This document shows, piece after piece, positions 24,165-35,651 of a stretch of DNA of 64,000 nt (position 1 is its first letter; each line of letters begins with the position of its first letter). Source of the DNA: Tetrahymena elliotti 4EA (Eukaryota > Ciliophora > Oligohymenophorea > Hymenostomatida > Tetrahymenidae). Under the pieces are notes generated by a model. That model saw nothing but the letters and a program-made list of their open reading frames with translations. It searched no databases and was not told the origin of the DNA. The translations under genes and the position numbers were made by a program. The stretch covers positions 924,480 through 988,479 of the forward strand of contig JH720300.1 in assembly GCA_000231825.2 (NCBI GenBank), written 5' to 3'.

Positions 24165-24739
24165 ATGTCTAGTTAGGAAATCAAGGACTTAAGCGCTGGT
24201 GACGTTATGGAAAAATATGTTGCAGCAACTACCAAATTTGTAGAAAACAACTCTAAAAGTAAAATGATCAATTGAATTAATTATTTTTTAGAACGATTGA
24301 AAAATGTTAATTTGTAAATAATAATGCATTTATGAATTAACAAATAAATAGTTAGTAATATGAAATTATATACTTTAAATAAAATGAATGAAACTGCTCA
24401 TGCCCATTTCAAAAAGAATTAAGATAAAGTAGATGCAATCGAATAAGAAATTAAATCAGCCAATCAATAATGTATGAAATTTAGATGATAAATTAAATTA
24501 TTTATAAAGATTAATTTTATCAATTTAGATGATGTTCTAAGATAGTATTTTAAATAAATTGATGATGTTGGATAAAGTATTGAGGGAATGGAATCATCAG
24601 CGGAATACTTAGATGTAATTCTATCTAGGATAGGTAAATAATTATTCATATATAATCTAATTACTTAATTAGCCTGTAAAATATTTAAATTATTTATTAA
24701 ATAGAATCTAAAATAAATGACTTAGAAAGTATGAAGTGA
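24165..24739 (+). CDS. BLOC1S2: BLOC1S2-like subunit of BLOC-1/BORC
   Basis: This is a small helical subunit of the BLOC-1 and BORC complexes, which act on endosomes and lysosome-related organelles (sorting, lysosome positioning). Four exons (24165-24258, 24352-24471, 24529-24633, 24705-24739) join in phase 1 each time to 117 aa, close to the conserved part of BLOC1S2. NNSKISNMKLYTLNKMNETA corresponds to the family's NMNKLTSLKYLEMKD block. The segment YFKQIDDVGQSIEGMESSAE aligns with LDQINVIEEQVAALEQAA, and YLDVILSRIESKINDLE aligns with YKLDAYSKKLEAKYKKLE. The whole protein is predicted coiled coil, as expected. The last exon is only 35 nt. The similarity is along the full length but low, so another short coiled-coil subunit cannot be excluded. 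Confidence 0.7.
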
Positions 24740-25554
24740 TTTAATAATAATAATAAAATATACCTTAAAAACTGTACATAAAATATATATTATTTATAAA
24801 AAAGAATTTAACTCATTATCATTTCAAACAGATAATTTTTTATTTCAAAAACACTTTTTATTTTTTTAATTTAAATAAAATAAATTCTTAGCCAAAATGA
24901 AAATCAAAATATTTTATCATAAAAAGAAGATTAAGTATCTTCTACTTTAAGAAGAATATATTTAAAAGTTAAAGTTGATATACTATAAATGCAATCTATG
25001 ATACAAAATTGTTTGAAGCAAAATAACATATTTATTTCAATTTACTATTTTCTTTCAAATTGAAATTTTGGAAATAAGGAAATAAAATTCTCTATTTAAA
25101 ATAAAACTATTATAATTTTATTAAAAGAGAGCAAATAAACACTTATTTTTTGCTTTAAGATGAATAATAAATAGGGTTGTACTAAGTTTTTTAATATTTT
25201 TTATTTTATGAATTTCGAATATGAAAGTACCAAAATTAAAATAAAATTATGAATGAGCTATTACTTTTTTGATGATAATATGAGTTAAATAATGTAAGTT
25301 GTCAAAAGTAAAGATAATTATAAAAAGAAGTAATGAAATATTTATAAAATGAATTGAAAATACAAATAAAATCATTGCTATTTTTACTATTTTTATGATT
25401 GCTTGAGTAAAACTTCTCTTATTTATTACTTAGTCTTTTAATTTTCTATGAATATTTCCTAATTAAATTAAATGATTAAAATTGAATTATTATTATTAAA
25501 AATAATTCTAATTAATCAAATATTAAAAATTTTACTTCCAATAAAGAGAATAAA
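24740..25554. other. intergenic between convergent genes
   Basis: About 815 bp of A/T-rich sequence between two 3' ends. A long TGA-free frame on the minus strand here continues from the coiled-coil gene but has intron/UTR-like composition and was not called. Confidence 0.5.
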
Positions 25555-27296
25555 TCATCTACTGAATACTATTTAAAACTTTATAAAATTTCCTTATTTA
25601 ACTCCTGCATCTCCTAACTTTTTTAAATAAAATATTCTTTAATTTAATTAATCCTGAATTAAGCATTTATTATTACAGTTTTTTGTCAGTGATCTGAGGA
25701 TTTGCATTTTTTACTTCTTGTATTATATTTAGAATAATTTATGATTTTTATTTTAGCTTTTATTCGTATGAGTTATTAATTGCTGATAAGTCTTATATAG
25801 ATTATTTTAAGTTCTAATTTTCTAATGTTAAATCTTAAACTCTTGCACTTAGGGCTTCTAAAATTTTTTTTTCTCTTTTTAAATTGGTAGGATCAATTGA
25901 ATTATTATGATGGCAGCTGCTTGCAGGTTATTAAGGCTATTACTATTATTGCTACACTTGACGTAATTATATTAAAGCACTTTATTGGTCACATTTATCT
26001 TACAATTATTTTATTTTTTAGTCTTGTTCTTCACACTTTTTATCTAGAGCTTCTTTTTATTAAATTAAATCTTTTTGGATTTCTTTTAAGCATTTCAACT
26101 CCTTTTTCATTATTAAATAAGTTAATAAATAAAGAGAAAAATAGAATAAACTAACGATTTGTTACATTGTTATACTTATTGGTTTAAATATCTTTTTCTA
26201 ATTGCATGTCTTCTAATTTTTATTTAAGTTCGTTGACTATTTCAGTGTCACTTAAATCATTGATTTTGGATTATTCTAAATCTAATTAGATTTTTTAGTA
26301 TTATTCTAATTTCTATTCTAGCTATACATTAGCTTTTGATAGTTCTCTTATTTTATCAACTAATTTTTCTATTTCTTCTTAGAAGTTGTTGCACTCTAAT
26401 AAATGATCTTCTCTTATCTTTTAAATCTAAATATTTATCAAAGTAAATTTTAATAACTAACTATCAAATTCATTTTAATTCAAGCTTCTAAGTTGCTGAT
26501 AAATTATAAATTACTTTTTAATCGCACTCCTATTTCAAGAGTAAGTTCTACTAGTGCATTTCAATATTATCTTCTTTTAACTCCTATAGCTACTTTTCTA
26601 ACCTCAAAATATTGCTTTTTTACAAATTTATATCTTCGTTTAGAATTTAAACAACTTCCTCTTTAGATCTAATCGTGTTATGTAACTAAAATATATCTTC
26701 CTCTAAATCTAATTAGCCAGAAATCTTGTTAGCTATTATTTATTTGTTTTAAATGAATGCTTAAACATGTTAAAACCAAATAATATTAAAATCTATGAAA
26801 ACTAAAAGATATTTCAAAACATTCAGCTTAATTTCTTCAAAATCAAATTTAGTTTTAATTGAAAAAATAAACCAAATTACTCTTTTTAGATTTTCCTTGA
26901 ACCTATTTAGTCAACTCAGATATTTAATCTTCAAACATTTTCTTTTTTGCTTCAAATATTTAAACTAATTCCTTTTTCTCTCTTTTCATTCCCTCCATTA
27001 CCTACAACAGCTCTTAATTTTCTTACCTGTATTAAAGTGATTCTTTATTGTATATATCTTTCTTTTCTAATGCCTGTCTTTCTCTGTCAGAAAACACTTT
27101 AATTAACTCTGTTTTACTGCTTAGTTCTAAAGTCTTTCCTTCTAACTCATCTTAAAGAAATTGTATTTATCTTTTTAAAAATGAAACTATGTTACTAACT
27201 CTTTTCATTTACAAAACTATCTATTATATTCTTACTTATGCAACTCTACTATCTAGTTCTCTTATGAATTTTTCCTTTTCATTTTTGCTAAATCGC
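25555..27296 (-). CDS. long coiled-coil protein (5' end not resolved)
   Basis: No named family was recognised. Exons 27296-26881, 26732-26515, 26426-26166, 26101-25715 and 25653-25555 keep phase and give at least 460 residues. Nearly the whole product is coiled coil: ELEGKTLELSSKTELIKVFS, RSKEEVVQILNEDINLQKSN and ECNNFQEEIEKLVDKIRELS are typical stretches. A Gln/Pro linker (about 20 residues, around 25915-25960) breaks the coil before a last helix. The first exon listed begins after a splice acceptor, so an upstream exon should carry the start. If not, the first in-frame ATG is at 27208. The last intron (25714-25654) is chosen because it gives a natural ending (KLGDAGVKQGNFI) and a TGA; reading through it leaves a very long A/T-type tail. 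A cytoskeletal or centrosomal role is only a guess. Confidence 0.65.
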
Positions 27297-28509
27297 CTAA
27301 ATAAATAAATGTGTAATCAATAAATGTATCAAATTTAATTATATTATATCGAAAAATATTAAATAATTAACTAATATGATTTATTAGTATTAATTTTAAT
27401 CAAATTATTTCTATTAATGAACAAAAATTTATTTGCTTTTATAATATTTTATCAGCTTAAGCAATATCAGATGTTTAACTGGTAAAGATATCTTCAATTA
27501 ATAAATTAATAATCTTTTTTTTAATTCAAGTTTGAAACGATTTCATAAATTAATTTTTATCATCAAGTAAAATAGGTTTATTAAATATATTATACTAATG
27601 ATGGTGTTAATTGTTTAATTTTTAGATTTAAAAACAATCAGACATAAACAGTTTGCTAAAAAATAATATTGGAAGTAGAAAATAATCAAATTACTTTCAT
27701 GATTTTTGAAACTTAAACAATAAATAGAATTTTATATTGAAATGAAAGAAAATTGTATTTTGAAGAAATAAAACAAATAATTTTTTATTTTATTATGTTA
27801 TCTAATAACAAACAACAAATCATTTTTTTTATTGTCTAAGATTTGATAGCATAAAACTGGTAAATATATTTGCAATTTATTCATTAAAAATAAATCAATC
27901 ACCTTTTTTAGTTCAAATTAGGGGTAATATTTAATTTTTTTCTGCTTTTAAAAGGGTAGAATAGATTTTTTTATTGAAAGATTTATAATACAAATTATAA
28001 AATAAACTATTTAATTTTAAATATTAAAATAGTTTCAAGTAAAAATAAAGAGCTAAAAATTAAAATTAGTGGTAAGAATTAATCTATTAGATAAATTACA
28101 TTGAAATTTGTTATTGATTTTTAAAAAGAAAAGAAAAAGAATAAGATTCTACTTAATTTACTTTTAAGAAATATAACAAATAATGTTAATAATGTTCTAT
28201 TTAATTATTAAAATATATGTTATCTATCTAATTACGAACAAACAACAAATCATCTTGTATGTAGATTTGGGTAGGATTGGATCGCATTTAATTAAGTAAT
28301 TAACTTTCTAAATAAATACAAAAGAAAATTTTAATTTTTAGTAAATTTAAATAAAGAAATTCAATTTTGCAGATTGTTTCAAATTTTCAGTAAATTCGAA
28401 ATATAAAAGCAAGCACAAATATAAAATTTTAGCATTTGACAAATAGCATTATCGGCCTTACAAAAATCCTATCTATTATCATTTATATTAGTCTAACAAT
28501 ATAGCAAAA
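27297..28509. other. divergent promoter region, may hide a first exon
   Basis: 1.2 kb lies between divergent genes. On the minus strand a short protein-like frame starts at an ATG near 27645. It could be a 5' exon of the coiled-coil gene, but no splice path joining them in phase was found. Confidence 0.35.
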
Positions 28510-31436
28510 ATGTCTAAGCAACAATAGAATATGCAAAAGCTAGCTTATAAAATTAAATCTTGCTCAAGCGAAGAATAAACTCATCGTGTGAGTGAGCTTT
28601 TAATGCAATCTCCTTAATCAAAAGGTTGGTAATCAAGTAGGTTTTGTGATTATCCCTAGGAGATTATATTTCAATTTCATTCACCAGTGAGAGTTAGATA
28701 AATATAGTTTCTTTCTCACTAATATAAAATAGCTTCTCGTATAGAAATATTTGTTTATATGCCAGATCAAAATACTCCATTTATTAATACTGAATTCAAA
28801 TACAAAAAGCTAGGATATTTAAGTCTAGATTCAAATGAAAAAACAGGATTCAAATCCCGTGAACTTAAGAGCGTTTATGTAGACTCCCCAGCCTTGTACT
28901 TAAAATTATCTTTTCATAAAAATCATAATAATAAATATAATACTTTCAACCAAGTAATTATTAATTGTTATTACATAAAACATTATTAATCTTATTAATA
29001 AATACACTTTAATAGATTGGTATGATTGCTCTCAGCTGTTTCGGAGACGATTTAACTAATATGAAAGAAAAAATTGAACCGACTAAAGAATATTACAACT
29101 AAATTTAATATCAGACTTAGTTTGACAATGTTACATTGGATAGACTTCGTACTTTAGAAATGGCTAAAGAGAGAGCTGTTAAAAATGAAGATTTTGATGA
29201 AGCACAAAGATTAAAAGAAGCTATTGATAAGCTTAAAGCAATTGGTATATAATTGAGGTAGATACAATATTGATATGAATATATTTGTGCATTATATTAA
29301 ATCTTCTCTATTATTTTTTTAAAAGGTAATTAAATGAAAGAAAGTAAATTGCTACAGAAAATGAAGATTATGATGCAGCAAAAATTATCAAAGCAGAAAT
29401 TGACAGACTGAGAAATGCAGTTGCTCCTGAATATTTAATTTAAAAACCTTAGCCTTTATAATATAATTCTAATATTCCTTACAATTCAAATCAATTTTAA
29501 CCTTTAATGCAGGATCCAGTTCATGCTCCTTTAAATTAACCTGACATGTGGAGTAGCAAGCCAGTAAGCAAGCCTTCAAACAATAATTTTAGAGCTGAAA
29601 ATGATGAATTTGGTAATTAATTAAATAAAATCGAAGAAGCTCCTTTAATAGAATAAGAAAACACTGAAATGGCTAGGGTTAATAAATCAAATATTCAACC
29701 TCAGTTTGAAGAGTCAAAGCAAGACAGAATTTAAAAGTAAAAGTTTGATGAATAATTCTAATTCAATAATAGAAATATGAATCAAGGAAATAACCATGAT
29801 GAAATGTAGCTTCCTGCAAGTAAATAAATATTAATCTACATTTTGTTTTTTTTAATTTTCTTTTTTGTTAAAAAAAAAGTGAAAAATAAATAAAATAAAA
29901 AACCTTGGGAATTGGATGATGCTTATGCTAATGGCTAAGCACCTGAATCAGCTGCTTAAATTAATAATAATGTTGGAGAAACTGAGTAACTTACAGGGGC
30001 AGCAAAATAATAAGCAGAACCTTTAATACCTGTTATTGGTGATGAGTGTGCAGCTAAAATTTTTTCTAAAAGTTGGTAAATTAGAGAAGAAGGTTTAAAA
30101 TGGCTTGAAGCTGAAGCTTAGAATCCCAGAAGTATAAATGGTAATGACCCACAAGCTCTTTTCACAGCAGTAGTTGGTGTTTGTTCTGCAACTATAGCAG
30201 ATAAGGTTGCTTAAGTCTCTTAGGCATCTATGAATTTATTATAAGCATTATGCAACTCAAGAAGCGCTAAACCAACTTCTATTAAAGGTGAAACAGGAAG
30301 GTAAAATAAATTATTTAAAAGAATTATCATTTTACTATTAAAACCTATTATAAAGTTATGTTGATAATTGTATTGGACTATTGATGGAACAAGCAGGTCA
30401 TCATGTCCCTAAAGTCAGAGAGTAAGCAGAATAAGCTTTGTTTGCTTTAGGAAGTGTTGGAATTATTGGTAATCAAACAATAGTTTAATCATTAAGTAAA
30501 GGCTCTGGATTAAAACCTAAAATGCAATCCTCTATAAAGCATATTGTTGCTAGATTGAATATGCTTCATCAGTTCTCAAAGAGATTTTCGATTGGTAAAA
30601 AAGATGTACCTCTTGCTCCAGTTATGGAATATGCTGCAAAGCAAATGGTTCATGCCAATAATGAAGTTAGAACAGCAGCTATAAATGTGATCACTGAAGC
30701 TTATAATTAAGTAGGTGAAGGATAAGTTGAACCTTACATAGCAAGTAAATTAATTATTCATAATAAATATAAATTACATTTTTATAATATAAACTATATA
30801 GATTTACCTGAATAGTAAAGAGATATTTTACAAGAAGCATTCTAATCCAATGGCGGTGGCGGCGGTAAAAAAAGCTCACCATAAGTTAAAGAGAAAAAAA
30901 CTGTTGTTACAACAAATATATAGCACCAAGGTGCAAGATAAGAAGAAAAAGGAGCAAATAAAAAAGGTAAAATACCTTAAACAAGTGACAAATCTCCTCC
31001 ATAAAAAGACAAGAAATAAAATAATGCTTCTAAAATGTAAGCAAGCGAAGTCATGGAAGCTTGTGAATTCTGTCACGTCCATAATCCCACATTTGCAGAT
31101 AAAAAAGATTTAGATATTCATTTATGGAGAGAATGTCCTATGCTATTACTATGCCCTCACTGTGCTTAAGTTGTTGAAATTGCTGGATACAACTAGCATT
31201 TATTAGAAGAATGTAAGAAGGCTATGAAATTCCGTCAATGTCCCAGATGTAAAGAAGCTATATCAGTAACAGAATATAATGATCACGTTAAAGAGAAATC
31301 TTGCTTGCCACATAAATCTCCTAGTGTAGCAAATAGGTGTCCTCTTTGTCACCAAGATATTGAGTAAGGTCCTGAAGGCTGGCGTAAGCATTTAGTAGTC
31401 TAAGGATGTCCTAACAATGAACGTTCTACAGGCTGA
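28510..31436 (+). CDS. CEP104: CEP104/FAP256, ciliary tip and centrosomal TOG-domain protein
   Basis: CEP104 (FAP256 in algae and ciliates) sits at the distal end of centrioles and ciliary microtubules and supports cilium assembly and tip structure. Six exons (28510-28953, 29016-29257, 29326-29819, 29880-30300, 30356-30744, 30802-31436) give 874 aa (human about 925). The N-terminal jelly-roll domain is unmistakable: GWQSSRFCDYPQEIIFQFHS, RIEIFVYMP, GYLSLDSNEKTGFKSRELKS, LYLKLSFHKNHNNKYN. A coiled region with two ENEDYD/KNEDFDEAQRLKEA repeats follows (about 190-260). A low-complexity linker leads to the TOG domain (about 440-665; CAAKIFSKSWQIREEGLKWL). A Gly/Lys-rich hinge and C-terminal zinc fingers end the protein: CEFCHVHNPTF, LLCPHCAQ, QCPRCKEAI and RCPLCHQDI. 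The domain order is complete, and the TGA falls at 31434-31436. Confidence 0.95.
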
Positions 31437-32164
31437 AATCAAGATACTAAATTTTAAATCCTTTAGGTTTGGATAGATAGTTGAAAGAATAACTAAAAAC
31501 TTGACTTATTTGAATGTTTGCTGTATGTTAATTATTAAATTGATTCATACATAGATTTACAGACTTATTGATAAAAAAGATATAAAATATCTTACATTCA
31601 TTCATTCATCCATCCTTACAAATTTAACAAACAAACTCTTTCTCTTAATATTTTAATTTATATATTTATATCTTCGTAGTATTTTCATCATTTTTATATA
31701 TTTATCAGTTTTCCTTTTCCAACTACCTACCTAACTAACTAACTAACTAACAAGCCAATAACTCTATACTTTTTTTATGTATGGTTTTTTTTTAACAAAA
31801 ACTTAAATTATTTAAATGTAAATCGATTCTTCATTTTTTTCATTTCTTTTATGTTTAAGCAAATAATACCTATTTTGAATGAAAAAAATGTTTTTACTTA
31901 CTTAAAATGAAAGAATTGATATGATTTAAAATTAAATTTTTGCTAAGAGATACTTTTGAACATTAATGAACTATTTTTAACTTCAAGATTATTTAAATTA
32001 ATTAAAAAGAAAACAAATATAAATTTATTAAACTTTAACTGGTAAACTAATTTGTAAAATAAGAAAATTTACAAAAAAAGGAGAGATTTAAAATTGATAA
32101 AGAGTATTTAAACAATTACAAAAACTGTTGAAAAATATTAATCATATCTTAAATTATATTTTAG
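31437..32164. other. intergenic spacer with simple tetranucleotide repeats
   Basis: About 730 bp between plus-strand genes. It contains short (CATT)n (about 31597-31609) and (AACT)n (about 31730-31751) tracts. No gene is seen. Confidence 0.6.
31730..31751. repeat. (AACT)n microsatellite
   Basis: ctaactaactaactaact continues for about five to six perfect copies in a non-coding spacer. Confidence 0.8.
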
Positions 32165-34924
32165 ATGCAATAAAATTTAACTAGCAGTGATTTCTTTGAA
32201 TAAGAAGAGAAAGAAATATAAAAAATAAGCATAGACTCTAATTCAATAACAAAAAATTTTTTTAATTTTATTTAAATAAATAAATTTGATGAAGAATTGA
32301 TTTACATGCTAGATGTGAAGATGTACAACAAAGAATAAATTACAGATTAAACTAGTTCATAATAAGAGTAAAATTAATTAGTTATCAAGACAATTTATTT
32401 AGAATGCTGTTTCATAAATTCAAAAAAGTGAATCATTCCCCTTAAAAGATGTAGAAGGATTTGATTAATTTAATCCTAAAATTTAAATCTTAAATCTAAA
32501 TTTTCAAAAGTAAGGATTTTACTTATTGATTAAATTTTTTGATGATAAAATAATTAATATTTAACAAAAACTAATAGTTAAAAAACAATGCACAATTATG
32601 TAGTTAAGTCTATTTTGTAACAGTTATAGATATTTAGCTATATTAAATATCTTTCTATCTCACCTAAAGAGTAATTTTATTTGAAGATATTTTTAAATTT
32701 ATAGTTTATTTAAAGAAAATAAATAGCATCAAATAGCTTATAACATATTTCTGGATTTATTGAGTAGTTATAATGCTTAGAGAGCATTTAGATAATCATA
32801 CCACAGTAACTTTGTTTATCTATGAATGAATATAAAAATATAACAACAAAATTAAAAAGAAACAAAATAGATAATACTGATGTTAATAGGCTTCTTCAAA
32901 CTATTTAAATGAAAACTAATTTAAAATAAATTAAAATGATATTTTAAAAGTAAATTTATTTAATAAATTATCACAAATATTTACATATTTTTTAACAAAA
33001 AGGTTAGTCAAAGTAGATATCCTTAATTTTAGCATATTGTCCTAAATACTAATCAGCCACAATAACTTACAAACTGTCCACTTAACAATAAGCAAGTCAG
33101 TAATTTTTTTTCCTTTAAAAGGATAATCAATAACTTATTTCCTAATTGTGATATTAAATAAATAATTTGTTTTGTTGATAATTTTTATTTTTTTCTCAAT
33201 CAATTTAGTTAGCTTTTAGAAGCTTTTAATATAAATATTTTAAACAACTTAGCTAAATATCTCATTTTATTTAGAAGGATAAACTCATTATTGATTATTT
33301 ATTTGTTTTATAATTAAAATATTTTTAAAATAAATGATGGTTAAATACAATTAATTTTTAACAAAAAAATTAAAATAATATTAGAGTATAGAAGTCTTTT
33401 AGTGATGTAAATTAGTTTTTAACAAATTTGAGATATCTAAATTTCTTAAGAGATTGGGAGTTCAACATAATTGGGTAAAAATTTCAAAACATTAGTATCC
33501 CAAGTTAAATTTATTTAATTTTTAAAAGAAATCCTTCCAATAACTTCTTCATTGCTGTTAACTACCAAGAGGAAGTTAAAGTTATGTGTCTGGGTATTCA
33601 TAAATCGTTGGTCAAAACTATTTTTAAATCTAAAATAGAGAAGTAAATTCTTTTTAATTGCAAATAAAATATAAATTATTTTTTATTAAAAGTGGGAGTG
33701 TTTATCTTAAATCTTATGAAGACAAAGATAACATTAATGAGAACAACATATGTATTACTTTAGGAAGGTAATAATGTTAAAATATAAAAAAACGCATTAA
33801 TTAATTCTATAACAGAGATACTGTATTAGGTTCAGCAGGATGTTAGCTAATATGCTAGTCATTAGAATAAATCTAGAGTATTAGACACCTTTCATTTACT
33901 TTCTTGGAGTATTGATTTATGTTAAAATAAAATATTTTAAATATTGTTTAATTAGGAGAAATTATATCAATTATAAAGGTGTTGAATATATAACATAATT
34001 TATATTGTCTTTGAAGGAATAACTGATCAGCCTAACTTTGAATTTTGAAACGTAAAATAAAAAAAACAAATAAATGATAAAATTAAAAATAAATTTTGAA
34101 ATAATTAAAAGCAATAATGATATAGGAAGGGATTCTTGTTCTGAATTAAATAAAATTTTAAACTATCATTAGAATTTAAAATAACTACAAATCAATATTG
34201 GAAGGTTAAATAATATTTAGTTAATACAAAAATATATCTTTAATATAAATTATATTCTAAATTTGTAGTGGAGAGGATATGAAAGAGAATGCAATAAGTA
34301 TTTTTGAAGGAATAAAACAGAATAAATTACTTGAGAATTTGTATCTTAAAATAGGAGGGTATAATTTATTTTTGTGATTAATTTATATAAGTTATCATTA
34401 TTTTTGTTTAGGTATAATGAAATAGGTTCTCAGAGCTTACTCCCACTTTCATCTAACGAATTTACATTTCAAAATCTAAAATAGCTCTCTCTTATTATTG
34501 GCATGTAGGATTTTCTTTTTGAAAATACTTAAACTTTTACAAACAAATAAAATAATAATAGAGAAAATGTTAATAGGAATGTCTTACTGCATTTAACCAA
34601 ATTTATGTTAAATCACCAGAATTTACAGAATCTTTCATTAATCATTTAAGAGTAAAATAGTTAATTGAAATTTAATTGATTAATAATGTTTAATTAATTT
34701 AAAAATAATAAGATCGTTTATTTATGACGAATTGAAAGAGCTAGCAATGATCATAGCAAAATTCCATTACTTAATCACTCTACATTTCAGATTTATGTAA
34801 AATTTATTTGATATTTTTAACTTAAATAAATATTTCATACGTTTTTAGGATTGGATTTGAAGACTCAAAAATGATTGAAAAAAAGATGAAGAAAAATAAA
34901 TATTTAGTTGATTTATATGTTTGA
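32165..34924 (+). CDS. leucine-rich-repeat protein, many exons (convergent paralogue 1)
   Basis: This LRR protein is of the ribonuclease-inhibitor/NLR-like type; its binding partner is unknown. The first ATG is at 32165. The gene ends in an exon reading IGFEDSKMIEKKMKKNKYLV and a TGA at 34922-34924. Clear repeat exons lie at about 34106-34200 (NNDIGRDSCSELNKILNYHQ), 34268-34360 (GEDMKENAISIFEGIKQNKL) and 34412 onward (YNEIGSQSLLPL). Each ends in an [IV]-x-x-x-IGR-like block at a phase-2 donor. Less regular exons upstream (NKSRVLDTFHLLSWSIDL, LTNLRYLNFLRDWEF) are degenerate repeats. The N-terminal 250 residues are not repeats I can name. At least a dozen introns are present. Several junctions before 33.9 kb, including exon 1 to 2 near 32390, are not settled. 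The neighbour at 35652-38612 is a tail-to-tail paralogue. Confidence 0.7.
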
Positions 34925-35651
34925 AATCTATTCTTCATTCTATTTTAATAATGAATTTCTCTAAATATTAATTTCTTCAAAAAATGATGCATTTTGTTCT
35001 AAAATACTAAATAAAATTTAAATTAAATCAAATTTATTTTAGCAATCCTATTTATGTATTTTAAAAATAAATTACTTATTGTGAATGTTTATTTTACTTT
35101 TATTTCATTTTTTTGAATGAATTTAAAATATTATTTTAGATTATAATTCTTAATATTTAATGTTAAAAAATTTACTTAAAAAAAGAAATAAAAAGCTAAA
35201 TAATGAAACATTTTCAAGTATTATTTGATAAATTGTTTCATTAGAATATTAAATATTTATTTTCAAACACAAAATAAATAATCTTTTAGAATAAATATTT
35301 GGTAAAAGTCATTTTTTTTTGCTAATTTTTAATTGAAAAGAATAATTAATTTATGAAGGAGGATTGATTTATGTTTTATTAAAAAATTGTGTACAAAATA
35401 TAAATAAAATTAAATTTAAACAAATAGAGTAAGCTAGTTTAAATATTCTGGTAGTTTATTATATAGTAGTTTGTAATATAGTATTTTATATAGAGTAAGT
35501 TAAGTAATTTAAATAAATTTTTTTGTTTCTTTTTTGATTAACTCTTTATTTTAGTTATTAATCAACTATGATAGATAGATTGTTTGATTTTAGTTTTTAA
35601 GTAATCTTAGGAAGTATTTTTTTAGTTATTATTTAAATAATTTTTTTTTTT
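34925..35651. other. spacer between two convergent LRR genes
   Basis: About 730 bp of A/T-rich sequence separates the two LRR stop codons. No residual LRR coding is seen in it. Confidence 0.5.

Noticed and set aside
24740..25554. Very long minus-strand TGA-free extension of the coiled-coil gene
   Set aside because: Its composition is that of A/T spacer with no helix pattern; an intron before it gives a natural stop at 25555.
28840..28870. T-loop-like gattcaaatccc suggesting a tRNA
   Set aside because: It lies inside the conserved CEP104 exon (NEKTGFKSRELKS), and no acceptor or anticodon stem surrounds it.
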